A stretch of 64,000 nt of DNA from Antedon mediterranea. Lineage: Eukaryota > Echinodermata > Crinoidea > Comatulida > Antedonidae. Made by a program: the position numbers and the translations under genes. Position 1 is the first letter of the stretch; every line of letters starts with the position of its first letter. Below are positions 36,401-47,100 of the stretch, piece by piece. The notes below the pieces were generated by a model. The model did no database searches and was not told where the DNA came from. It was given only the letters and a program-made list of their open reading frames with translations. The stretch lies in NCBI RefSeq assembly GCF_964355755.1, contig NC_092670.1, positions 11,965,201-12,029,200 of the forward strand, given 5' to 3'.

Positions 36401-38471
36401 CAACTCATTAATTCACTTATCTTAGTGATTAGTGGTCTGATTCGAACCAATAACCTCTTGTTTAAAAGCAAAGCACCTAAACCACTAGACCATTATTGAA
36501 TCTAAGTTCATTAGGTGACTTAACGCCAGGAGAATAGTCGTATCATTTCTAGTTCCAAATGCATAAAAAAGATAACTAGTGGTCTGATTCGAACCAACAA
36601 CCTTTCGTTTAAAGGCAAAGCACCTAAACCACTAGACCACTAATCTATAGTAGATGATTTAAGACTGGGATTATAGACAGTAGTACTAGATACATCTCAT
36701 CAATTAAGTTCAATACACTAGTCTTAATTCGTATGTAATTCACCCTGAGGGATACTGGATTTCTCCCATGCTCAATCACCTCTGACAGCTTTTATTTTAG
36801 ATAATATACATAATAGTTGTCTTTGACGTCATTTTTTATAACAGTTTTTAACTCTCTCATAAATAACAGTATAATTAGAATTTTTCTCTCAATTATTGTA
36901 GAGAAAATTAGTTGCTTTCTTCATCTAAAAATGTTTGAATTAATCCAATTACTTGTCTAATAATATATTATTGCAATTTAAACCAATTGTGTAGTTGAAT
37001 TTCCTGTTAACATTCACCCTCTGATCTGAGAAACGTGGGCGAAAGTAAGGAAAACGATAGCCAACAGGCGATTGTTAAATGTTTATCTTTTTATGAACGA
37101 ATTAAAAAATGAATAAAATGATTGAAACATAACAACTATAAGTTTGATTTTATTTATTTTGATTATCTATTATTTCCTTGATTTCCAAAATAACTATTCT
37201 TGAGATTTCAAGTTAAAGGAACGCTGCAAAATCTTCTAAATTTCTATTTTTTTAGAAAAAAAGAAAAAATAGCTACCGGTAATGTAGAGATAAAAAAAGT
37301 AGAGAGACTAATACATCTTTGCAAAATGCCGGTTTTACACACCATCATAATAATAATTATTTATTATAAATAATCTTTTGTATAGTGCCTAAACCCTTGA
37401 ACTTGGTAGAAATTATGTCATTTCAAATGCTATGCCAAAGAGATGGGTTTTCAGAAACCGTTTGAAGATGTCAATAGTGTTGGCATTCTTGATTGATTGT
37501 TGATCCATAAGGATGGAGCTGTGCAGAGTTTGCAAGGCAATGTGAAGGGACTATAAATTAGGTCCTATCTTTTTCTTATACAAATGCCCTATTTTTGTAC
37601 TTTTTTTCCAATATACACCTCAGGAAAGACCTCCCAAGATAAAACATTCTACAACTATAGATTTTCTATTTTCATCACATCACTTGATAACGACTGGTAA
37701 TAGATGTAATGTACACCTTAGGCAGTTATGGATTGCTCTCTTAGGCTCTGTGTTTCATCACCTTTGTCGTATGTCGTTTCCACAATGTCTTTATTACCTT
37801 TTTACCCCCAGCTGATTTGCACTCCAGCTGATTTCCCCCATTTAGACTGCCTTGAGTACTTTAACTACTTTAACGAGAAAAAAATGCATTATAAACTACT
37901 GTATAAATAGATTGTTTTAAATTTAATTAATATACACAGTAGATTATGACATGAAATACATCTGACTATCTGTGTATTGAGGGTTTGTTGTTTTAAGACT
38001 AAACTAAAAATGTTTTCAACAACATGGTACACAATTTTCTGCACTAGTCTCATGTTTTAATTAACAAAAACAATACAAAAGTACATAATACTATAGTATA
38101 AAGAAGTTCCTTAGGGTTTTTTTTTTTAACTTTTTACTTAATTTTTACAAAATTGCATAGAAAATAAGATTATTTTAGAACAGTGGGTGTGTTATAAAAC
38201 AAGTAATGAATGTTTTTTTTATTCATTGAATAGAGAAAATATTTTGATTCAATGAAAAATTGACTGCTCTATTTTCAACTTATGAAATATTCTCACCTCC
38301 AACACAAAACATTCATTATTTGCATACTAAAATGTCTTAATACTGTATTTGTCTATTATCTCTTTCAATTTTTTTTTTTTAGGTCATTTTGTACCAGCAT
38401 CTTCGCCTCAAAAGAAAGTATACATTGAATTTCTCAACACATTTGTACAGAAGAAAGTTGCAGAATCTTGA
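30424..38471 (+). CDS. OVCA2-like serine hydrolase (FSH family), complete, 9 exons
   Basis: Exons are 30424-30465, 30605-30627, 30720-30790, 34225-34272, 34412-34549, 34946-35011, 35470-35610, 36186-36245 and 38383-38471, all GT-AG, with phases closing to 678 nt and 225 aa (human OVCA2 is about 227 aa). Visible features are ILCVHGYRQNAKAFREKTGS at the first strand and oxyanion region (15-34), YIDAPNTIP (47-55), the nucleophile elbow GFSQGAS (Ser113), FGDTDNVIP with the likely acid Asp171, and PGGHFVPA with His198. The family hydrolyses esters, preferring long-chain alkyl esters in the characterised human and yeast members; the substrate here is unknown. Exon 2 is only 23 nt. A plus-strand AATAAA at 38623-38628 could serve polyadenylation. 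Intron 3 (3.4 kb) holds a large inverted-repeat element; introns 5-8 hold MITEs, a 5S-derived repeat and tRNA-like repeats. Confidence 0.95.
32290..32830 (+). pseudogene. Decayed non-LTR retrotransposon reverse-transcriptase fragment
   Basis: In shifting frames interrupted by stops, the plus strand reads pieces resembling LINE reverse transcriptase: an LIHKNMTKLT-like block near 32371-32400, followed by a degraded version of the region before the AFDS block, then RLVRQGDT (near 32699-32722), the widely conserved RQGD motif, and downstream a VFNQRANLKNRVNI-like tail. It has frame changes and stops throughout and is inactive. RTE-like or a related LINE clade is most likely; it is too degraded to assign. 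Confidence 0.6.
33200..33465. repeat. Inverted repeat flanking a MITE copy
   Basis: GGTTGGGTTGATGGAGAGAC and following ACACATATTTTTTACATG (about 33215-33252) are repeated inverted at 33397-33460 (ACATGTAACAAAAATATGTG, then TCTCTCCATCCACCCCAACC). The TCTACACTATCAAACT-family element copy 3 (33252-33390) occupies the centre. Confidence 0.78.
33252..33390. mobile_element. Short inverted-repeat element, TCTACACTATCAAACT family, copy 3
   Basis: GTCTACACTATAAACTAG at the left, GTTATAGTGTAGACAGAG at the right, and a core with GTGATGTGCCCAAATATGG and CATATATGGGCACATCAC. Confidence 0.75.
34628..34775. mobile_element. Short inverted-repeat element, TCTACACTATCAAACT family, copy 4
   Basis: AAGCTCTGTCTACGCTATC and TCATAGTGTGGACAGAGCTT form the ends. 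The core contains GTGATGTGCCCATATATAG and GATGATGTCATATCACCACC. It lies in OVCA2 intron 5. Confidence 0.8.
35057..35290 (+). repeat. 5S-rRNA-derived SINE-like repeat
   Basis: The first ~120 bases align by eye to metazoan 5S rRNA. They start GCCTACACCATAC, pass through CTGGTTCTTGTCAGATCACT, GAGGTTAAGCAATGTTGGGC and CCGGTTA, and end with GATGGGAGACC and a 3' portion returning to GATGGTGTAC. Deletions and changes relative to 5S exclude a working rRNA gene. The sequence continues with TTGGGCAAGATGCTTTACTC, a phrase typical of SINE bodies. This suggests an RNA polymerase III retroposon with a 5S-type internal promoter rather than an isolated 5S pseudogene. It lies in OVCA2 intron 6, sense to the gene. 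Confidence 0.7.
35981..36072. mobile_element. Short inverted-repeat element, TCTACACTATCAAACT family, copy 5 (internally deleted)
   Basis: AAGCTCTGTCTACACTATCA and TTAGTGTAGACAGAGCTTTA form near-perfect ends about 90 bp apart; most of the family core is missing. It lies in OVCA2 intron 7. Confidence 0.8.
36432..36640 (-). repeat. Pair of tRNA-like (SINE-head) repeats, reverse orientation
   Basis: Two ~62-nt copies (36432-36493 and 36579-36640) read on the minus strand GTGGTCTAGTGGTTTAGGTG, then a central stem-loop, then GGTTCGAATCAGACCAC. Box A (TGGTCTAGTGGTT) and box B (GGTTCGAATC) are clear, and the 7-bp closing stem GTGGTCT/AGACCAC is perfect in copy 2. At 62 nt they are too short for a normal cloverleaf, because the T-arm 3' side and the acceptor are merged, so I call them tRNA-derived repeats rather than tRNA genes. 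A third partial copy is near base 147. Confidence 0.55.
36650..38382. other. OVCA2 intron 8, remainder
   Basis: AT-rich. A segment near 37440-37560 (AAGAGATGGGTTTTCAGAAA onwards) resembles a dispersed repeat but I cannot name it. No exon is seen. Confidence 0.4.
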
Positions 38472-38603
38472 CGTTTTGAAGAAATTATAGAGCAATTTAT
38501 ATATTATACAGTACAGTAGTTTTTATTGAACATAAAATAGTCAATCATTCCAAATATTGTTCTTATTTTATATAGTTCATTTCGGTACAAATCATTTGTT
38601 AAA

Positions 38604-38760
38604 GATTGTCCCCCAAAAGATGAATAAAATCAAACGTTGAATAGGCAATCTTATAAAAAAAATGCTTAAGATGTATTGTCCCCTAAAAACATGAAAAATG
38701 AAGATTAATAATAAAATCAGACTTTAAATAGGCCATTTTGCAGTTTTATCAAGTTATTTA
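38604..38760. repeat. Dispersed repeat with TATTGTCCCC(T)AAAAACATGAAAAATGA, two tandem copies
   Basis: Two consecutive units begin AAGATTGTCCCCCAAAAGAT and AAGATGTATTGTCCCCTAAA; each ends in a phrase like TTTAAATAGGCCATTTT. Relatives lie at 5006-5095, 56443-56530, 63820-63860 and, reversed, near 14463-14490. Confidence 0.7.
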
Positions 38761-38850
38761 CCTCCGCCAAGGAGGTATATGTAATCGGTAGCGTGTGTTT
38801 GTTTGTTTGTTTGTTAGCAGGATTACTCAAAAAGAAATTAAAAGATCTTT
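38761..38850 (+). repeat. CCGCCAAGGAGGT...GTTTGTTTGTTTGT repeat
   Basis: CCTCCGCCAAGGAGGTATAT is followed by (GTTT)n and AGCAGGATTACTCAAAAA, a phrase I recognise as a widely dispersed repeat in marine invertebrate genomes. It is non-coding here. Confidence 0.6.
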
Positions 38851-39690
38851 ACCAAAATGAATATACGGATATATATGTGCTCAAGGACCATTCCATTAAA
38901 TTTTGGACAACTTTTTCGGTATACTGTTCAGACCTGCTAGTGTTAAAAGATAGGACAGAATTTTCCAAAAGCCGGCGAGCAGTCTTAAAGTAACAAATAA
39001 ACTGAAATTGCATTTTCTCGAGAACTACTTGTCCAAAAAACTTCATTTTTGTACAAGAGGCAAGAGGTATAATTTGTGATTTGTAAATTTAAAACATAAT
39101 TTGATTTAATGTGCACGTTTTTTTGATGCGAGTAGTTTAAAAAACCTATTTCTTTTCAAATTCACTCGTTTGATTTTCGCGTTGCTGTTCTATTGTTAGT
39201 CAACTGAAGCTATTGTTAATTGAAAGGCTTGTTACATAACCATTACACCAAACTCGCATACACATGCTTGTAGTGAAATTAGCCTAAATCACAAACAGCA
39301 TTAAGACACACACAAATATATATATATATTTCTTTTTTACCGGAGAAATCTTATGTAGGAGAATTTTACAGTAGGCGGATGTATGCACTCTCGGAGTGTC
39401 TTTCTAGTTTACATCTGTAAAAAAAAAAATATTTCACTTATAAAAAGACAAACGAATTACATTTTTCTGGTAAATAAATTTTTGTTTTAGATCCAGTTTT
39501 TAGTAAAAGTGAATAACTATTATGTGCCATTAAAATGGCATATTCTACAAAAAATTGGGGGAAAAAATATTTTTTTGAGAGGGACAATATCTTTCAAGAA
39601 TTACACTAATATTTTCTTATCTGAAATTAATCCAATGAATCTCAGGAATAATATGAGTATCTATAAGTTAGCATATTGCGATAAGTCTAA

Positions 39691-39738
39691 TTTAAACCAG
39701 GGAGATGTAAAATAATTATTTTACATCTCCCTGTTTAA
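39691..39738. repeat. 24-bp near-perfect hairpin
   Basis: TTTAAACCAGGGAGATGTAA with AATAA (39691-39715) is mirrored by TTATTTTACATCTCCCTG and TTTAAA, with a single one-base difference between arms and practically no loop. Confidence 0.8.
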
Positions 39739-39829
39739 ACACTCCCTAATTAATGTAAAGGTTTTTTTTCGGTACATAATTTTGGAAATGACAACATATT
39801 AGGAAGTGACAATCGTGGGACTTGTTGGT

Positions 39830-40100
39830 CAGTAGTTGTGGTTAGGGCTTCTTGCTGTAGGGTTAAGACCTACACATCTGGGTGTCTGCCAGTATTAATG
39901 AAATAAAGTTTGGAGACCAGATTGGTTGCGGTTGAACTTTGTTTAAGGTTAAAATCCCACCCATCTGGTTGTCTAAAGGATTTATATAGAAATAGATGGA
40001 CTGCAAAATGTTGGTGGTTGTGGTTAGGCTTCTTACTGTAGGTTATGGCCTAAACATCTGGGTGTCTGGGCTAAAAGTTGGATTGTGGTTGAGAACATAT
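39830..40100. repeat. Imperfect tandem duplication
   Basis: Blocks with GTTGTGGTTAGGGCTTCTTG, ACATCTGGGTGTCTG and CCACCCATCTGGTTGTCT recur at roughly 90-190 bp spacing, three times in total. Confidence 0.6.
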
Positions 40101-40637
40101 ATGAATATTTGTGTATGATATTGGTGAATTTAAACCAGTCACTACTGATTATCGTTAAGATATGATGATATGCATATTAAAAAAAATTATTAATTTATTT
40201 ATTGAGAGTAAACATTGCAGTTGGACTAAATGCCAGTTGATATACTGTGTTTAGAGGTACTAATAAAAATTACATTGCAAAAGTTGGTGGTGATTATTAT
40301 TACAAAAGAAATATACAGTACTTGATATTAATGTCTTCCAATTCGTGTACACCAGAAAGAAAAAAAAAAAAAACGAATATAAAACACCATGTTGTATGTA
40401 CTAAACTTTACATTTGATTTAAAGGGTAGCTCCGGGTATAAAATGTATATTGTTTATATAAACAGTTGCAACTTATTTTTCGTCATCTCTAAAGCAGAAA
40501 GAGCGAGAATTTTACCGATTTTAAATGACTTGCACCAAAAACGCTAACCGGGTAGCTATTTGTAATTATTGAAATATTATTTTCTTGTTTAAAATCGAAT
40601 GTTCTTTCGATTTGTAATTATATAAGTTTCTTCCTAA

Positions 40638-40740
40638 AGCCCAGTCTACTCTACACTATCAAACTAGTTTGATAAAAATTAATAAATATGGTACTGATAT
40701 GACGTCACCGTGTCCATATATGGGCACATTACGTTTTTTT
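40638..40740. mobile_element. Short inverted-repeat element, TCTACACTATCAAACT family, copy 6 (right end lost)
   Basis: CTCTACACTATCAAACTAGT is followed by TTGATAAAAATT and the core TGTCCATATATGGGCAC. The right terminus is not recognisable. Confidence 0.6.
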
Positions 40741-40799
40741 TTAAATTCTTCAAATTTACGTAAAATAATAATAAAAAAAAAACTATCATAATGAAGACT

Positions 40800-41090
40800 C
40801 TATTAATATTTCCAATTGAAAATGCTTCCAAACTTTAAATGTACATAAAAATAAACGACACTTAGAACAGTGTAGTAGTTTTTTCAAATCATTTCAAAAC
40901 ATATAGGCCTACAAAAAGACAAGATAACAGAAAAAAAAGCAATTTGAGCAAAAAAGAAAAGAAGAAAAAACCATAAACAATTGCATAAATAAAAGTTCAA
41001 AATTGAGACTATACAGTAATGTTAATATTTTCCAATTGAAAATGCTTCCCAACTTTAGACGAAGACATAATATAGAACAGTGTTTTACAA
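40800..41090. repeat. ~230-bp tandem duplication
   Basis: TTCCAATTGAAAATGCTTCC occurs near 40810 and again near 41034, each followed by AACTTTA and, later, TTAGAACAGTGT or ATAGAACAGTGT. Confidence 0.7.
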
Positions 41091-41491
41091 GCTTGTATCA
41101 TTAATAATTTTAAGTTTAAGAAGTTATTAATTTGTTCTGTTCTATTAATAACCCAGTTAGTGAAAAAATAACTTTGTCAAAACACCACAGGATTGATTGA
41201 CGTGAACAGTATGTGGTTATGAGAACTTTTATTTTTGACAGCAAAGGTCAATAAACTCTGCAATTAATGTTGGAGTTTTCTATTAATAGAAATATCCACG
41301 CCATTCGCAGCTTTATTGATTCGATTTCTTTCGTTTTTGTTTTTTTTTTTTTTTTGCGCTGTGCAGTCAAAAGTTTTGTTTTTGAAATTGAATTGGCTTG
41401 AATCAGTCACTTTCCCTAAGTGGGGACCACTGAACATTACATCACATTGTAAATGATTAATTAAAGAAATAATATTTGATCCTGTTTCTCA

Positions 41492-41789
41492 GCTCGTATT
41501 TCCGCAGCCATAAAAACAATTATCCGTTAATTTTTAACCAGTCAGATAATTACACAAAAAAGTGCGCATGATCAGTCATTACTGAACAACAACCAAGTTT
41601 CCAATTACAACGCAACAGGTCAAAGGTTAAAAAAGTATCGCATTTATCCGATAATTATCTGATTTGAATGAGATATAAATATTACTGGTTAAATTTTCTC
41701 GAATGGAATCGGTTAAACACCGTTTCTCAGAAGGAACTTTATCGGTTAATTATCGGTATCGGTCAATATTTTGCTGCGGAAATACGGCC
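41492..41789. mobile_element. 298-bp inverted-repeat element with 3-bp flanking repeat
   Basis: The ends GCTCGTATTTCCGCAGC and GCTGCGGAAATACGGCC are flanked on both sides by TCA. The interior holds TTATCCGTTAATTTTTAACC and ATCGGTTAATTATCGG words like those in the 28.7-kb element. It is probably a Harbinger-type MITE; the superfamily is inferred only from the 3-bp target and shared vocabulary. Confidence 0.6.
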
Positions 41790-44167
41790 TCATGGTGCAT
41801 ATGCCTACTAGCTTTGCGTACTAGCCAATGATCTTACTTTGCCTCTAATTGTTGTGCGTGGAAAATAAAACCAAACTCAACATATCTCGCCGGCCCTCAG
41901 AATCATTTCTAACAAACGTTTCCCAGAAGCACTGTACATTTTTATTAGCAACGCTTTTAAATTGTGCATATTCTTGGAGCGGACGACATCTAGTTGTGAC
42001 TGTATGACGTTGGTCATTAATACAAATTGTCAATCTGAACTCTGAAATGAGAGATTAGTTAAATCTCATTCTCGACATTGTGTGATACAACTGACATTCT
42101 TTGATTAACATGTATGGTAAAAATTCCTCGAAAATCGTATAAAAATAGACTAATATTAGCAACGTGTCCTGATCAAACGTATTTTACGCGGCTTAGTGTT
42201 TACCTTACGCTCGGTGTCTAGCTTTACTCGGCCTTGTTGCTTATCTTTTATGGATTAAGTCTAGTTCGATTAAACACCGATCGCACTGTATAATTAGCGT
42301 TATTAGGTAGGCCTAGGACTAATGAATAATTTCCACTTTGGCAATGCAATTAGCGCCGGAAAACAAATATAACTGAGAACAAGTTTACAAATGGGGCCTA
42401 CTGGTAGTTCTTATTCTTTATTGCCAATCAACAACAACAACACAGAACAAACAACTACAAAGTAGCCTAAGTGGCAGGAAACACAAAAGGAAACTATATC
42501 CCTATGATAAGAGCATGTGAATACTCCTACCAAGTAGCATATAAAGATAAAATATAGCATTTCATATAAATATATATATATATCCACACAAGAAATATCA
42601 AAAAACATTCACAAAAATACAAAAACAAGCAGAAAAGTAAAAACACCGAACTTGGTCGAAGGGGGACGGGTTTGTGTATTATGCGTATTTGTTTTTACCA
42701 TATCACAACAATGATAGGTATACAATAGTGGCCCCCTAGGCCTACCGTGCCCGTTTTTTTGTTGTCTTGTAACTTATTCGCGCTTTCTACTATATGGCTT
42801 GAGTTAAGATCATACACTAAGTTATATGGCACGTGTCAGAACAGAACTTTATTGAGTATTATTATTATTGATATCAGTTATTAGCAAAATAGCTAATAAA
42901 AGACCTATCGATGTTAGTACTAGGTCGTAATTTCAGGGGTCCACCAACAGGTAGGGTGCGCAAAGGAAGTATAGCTACTGATCTAATGGCGCCTTTCCGC
43001 GTGTATCGTCAGTGAAGTACGTTACTTTAATAAGCAGCTGGCCTAGATTAAATTACTTTGTTATTCAACAAACAATTAAGACAGGATTCTTTTTTGACAC
43101 AAACAAAAACCATGACAGATTATTTGTGCAATGCCTGATGTACAAAAATCGTTAACAATTAAGTTATAACATATCGGTCGCTTGCTGACAGCTAGCGTTG
43201 TCACAGAAAACCGAATTCCTATGCCGGGTGAATCCCGCTGACGCTAGCAAGACGATGGAACACCAAATTAACCGAATGTAATATATCGGTTTTAATTAAA
43301 GATTTCTCCTTCTATTAATACTACTAATTTAGAAATCTACCTATTGACGTCATCTTGCGTTTGGTAAAAAGAAGTTTTTCTCCTAACGTATCGGGTTGGC
43401 GTTCGGAATACATGTTGCTTGGGGATATACGGTTTTGGAAAACAATAATTTAGTAGATAGAATCTGGTTAACTTGATTAGAAACTTTGTTTTGACATAAT
43501 ACTATTAATATTTCATTTAATTCAAAATTTCAAACAACCAACCTACTTTGTGTTTGATTTCTAGTTATTAACAATTAGTTGCGTTCTATAATGTCATTAA
43601 TTTTTATAACATACATACCCGGTTTGGATAGAAAGTTGTAACATTTACGTCACCAAGAATTATGAATTTACCTTTCAAGATCGAATAAAAAATGCTGAGA
43701 CGTCATACTTGGCTATCCTTTATTTTAATACGATTGATACATTGGAACAACGTTCAATTGGCACTGAATATTTAACATTAAATCATAATAGCCATAGTAA
43801 TACACAGTAATTGCTTGTGGTTTTATACGAGAAACTATCCCTCATGAATATTCATAAAAAAGTTTTTATTGGGTATTAATGAAGTGCGCCCTCGATTACT
43901 TAAAAGAACGACTCGTCGATTTCAGTGCTTATTAATTGCGACACTGTCTCGAGTGGGTCAAACGCTCAAGTCAAGCAGTTTACTTACTACAATAATCGGT
44001 TCTGTGTTTCTAAAGCCGGATACAAGTTGTACGCAAGCATCATTCGATTAAATGAATTTATTCATCAAACTGTACAAAAGCACGAGATAGATAATATTGC
44101 CGTTTGATATTTTTACTAACTAAAAAAAAAACTGTTTATCAGGTACTTTGTATATTACTGGAGAAAA

Positions 44168-47100
44168 ATGAGTTATATGCACTCAATAGGGTTGATTTTG
44201 GTTTACGCAATATGTTTTGTGCTCTCAAAAGGTGCCTCACAATCACGACGACACCCGCAATGTCAGGCAGTGACAACAGTTATCAAAATTTCTCAAGAGG
44301 TTTATGAACAGGATACAAAGAGGACTATGTTCTGTCGCGGAAGTGCAAATGTAACGTCGTGTGAAGGTACATGTAAATCGCGGATGATTCCCAAAGTGTC
44401 AAGCCCGCTTGGATTTACAAAGGTAGGATATCACACCGAATTGTAGTTTATTGTTATTTTGCTAATAGGCCAATTTCATTTCATTTCATAATAACATTTA
44501 TTTCCTTCATAATATACAAAATAAATAATACAATACAAAATTCATAACGAGAAGAAAGATAGTTAAAACAATACAATTTTTTTTTCTCATCTTTAAAATG
44601 CATAAAACAATATTATGACCGCTTTAAGTAAGTCATGTGTTGACTTCCAACTATTGTTATAACAGACTTCTCTGAAATTGAACATCATTCAATTATGCAC
44701 CACTTGTCAGAACATGAATCAATTTAGACATTATATGTCCCCACTCTCTGGTTAAAAGTAATTTAATTAGGTAATACAATTGCTAACCGAACAATCGTGG
44801 TACTTTGGCGGTACTCCCTGCTTGTTTATTTTCTTGCGCTGCAATTAGTTCTACTAAACAGTTCGTAACGTAATTTTTCCTCCACTACAACAACATCTTG
44901 CCAGTAATGAGGCATTGTCGAATTCGTTGAATATTTGTGTACAAATATGTAAGATTTATGTAAAACATATGGAACTGACTAATGCCTGAATTTTAATCAC
45001 CAGTACTTTATAGGAGTCAACAATCTAATGAAAATATTCTTCAGTGTTTAGTTAGTAGGCCCTACTGTAGTAGTCTGAAATGAGTTTTTAATTATCTTCC
45101 CACACATCAACACTAACTATTTGGCACTAACTTATAACTTTTCACGACGCTTGGCAAGCTTAACAGACAGTATGTGGATAAACACTTTCCGTCGTTAAAA
45201 TTAGAAATAAAACATGGTGAAAATTATAAATACAATGTATTCATTGATGTTTGTGGAGATATTTTTATCTCATTTCGAGAGCCGATTTAATGAGCGATTT
45301 CCCTAATGCATTATGCGATTACTTCCCTTTATTATCCCTCGGGGACACCATCGAGTTATCTTAGAAAAAAAATTCCGTAGATATAGTGTTAGTTCTCCTG
45401 TTCTTACTTAACTCTGCTGCCAACTTGCCTGACTGTTGCGTATAATATCTGAAAAAGTTGATCAACTACGAAATGCGATTTGATAAAAGAAACAATCATA
45501 TTATTATAGAATGTATCATTTATTTAATCATTAAATGTCGTATTGTCCATTTTGTTTAGTATATCAACAGACAAATTTACTATTGTTAGTCAATTTTCCC
45601 GGCATATAGATACTATTACTGTTATCCTTGCAAATTCCATGACATAAGGTCCACATATGTTTACCATGTAAATGTATTAAAAACAATGTAAAATGTGATG
45701 CTAATGTTCAGTCTATTAACTCTTCAGACAATTTATAATAATACTTTTTATTAAAAGAAAAACTGCATACAGACAAAATTATAATAGTTTTTCTTTTTGC
45801 AATCTATACGAGAATCGCTTGAATTCTGCAACTGTCGTATTTGACTACGATTTCTATAGTTGCACATTTTAATTAACATTCTACATTGTGTGTGTGTGTG
45901 TGTGTGTGTGTGCTGTGTGTCTGTTATATTAAAAAAAATGTGTTCTTATAGCAAAAAGAATGCATTTTATCTAGGTGTTGGTGTCTATTTCCAAATCCAG
46001 TTTGACAGTTTTCCCACAATTCAGCTTTGTCGTACTGGTGCGACCCAAATGCACCCTAACCCATGTGGATTTATTTAGCTTAACAGTAGGCCTAATCGAT
46101 TACATTATAAATCATGTGTTTATAATCACATTTAAACATAAGTATTTAGAATGTTGATCTTAGTTTAAACGTTCGGCAATGACCCTATGACAGCCACACC
46201 ACTGGTAGGTCTAAACAGCATAATTGTTTCCAAATATAAAACATTTTTACTTCAAAGAAATGTGTAGATATTCTGCTGGAAAAGAAATTGTATATTATTA
46301 AATGTGTCTAAAGTTTGAAACTTATTAAAATGGTAAAACTATTGCTAAATAAATGGTAAAACAATTTACGGAATAGTTTAAACAATATCCCATCAAACCG
46401 GAAACTTTAAATAGTTTTGTTAACATTACTTTCACAACCACTGCTGTTTCTTACGCAGCAAATCTGGTTAAAACTTGAACTTTATACGCATGTGTGTTGG
46501 AGAAACATAATGAGCGACAGGAGTGTATGAACAGACATCATGAAAAATGAAATACTCCTACTACTAATACTACTCCGTGTGAACAAATATTTCATCTCTC
46601 TAAATCTTTATTTATGGTTTTTATATTTTATTAATGAACTTTACAAGCATTTCATTTTTGCTGAGAGAAAACATAGTGCGCAAACATCTTCTATCCATCG
46701 TGTTTTTGTTTGTCTTTAAAAATAACTTTCACTAGAATGTTATTTTTGTTGTCGAGAGGAAATACACAGTGTGAATAACCCTTTCTTCATCTTTCTCAAT
46801 CGTTGATTTATATCCGGGCAAGTTCTCGAAGCGTGCCTATTTAGCACGCTCTCTCATCTCATTATAACGCCTGGATGAGTAATAACATACAGGTTGAGAA
46901 TTCGGTATTCTATCAATATCTCACTGATTCGATTTCCCGACGTAATTATTGACTTTATCCTATGCGGATTTAAATTAAGGCAGACATGAAGTATATACTA
47001 TTTCGATTTAGAGGATGAATACCTATCTCGTCTGTGTCATCAATATCCTAATTACTAAAGATTCAATCGTGATAATTGTTGTAAGGCTCAAAATAACTCA

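Larger units (their letters stand above)
38472..44167. other. Intergenic region between OVCA2 and bursicon beta
   Basis: No gene is recognised over 5.7 kb. It holds the OVCA2 3' untranslated region, several repeats listed separately, and AT-rich unique sequence. The bursicon promoter must lie toward the right end. No TATA box or start site can be fixed by eye. Confidence 0.5.

Noticed and set aside
36579-36640. A functional tRNA gene on the minus strand
   Set aside because: Only 62 nt, with no complete T-arm plus acceptor; it occurs as repeated units.
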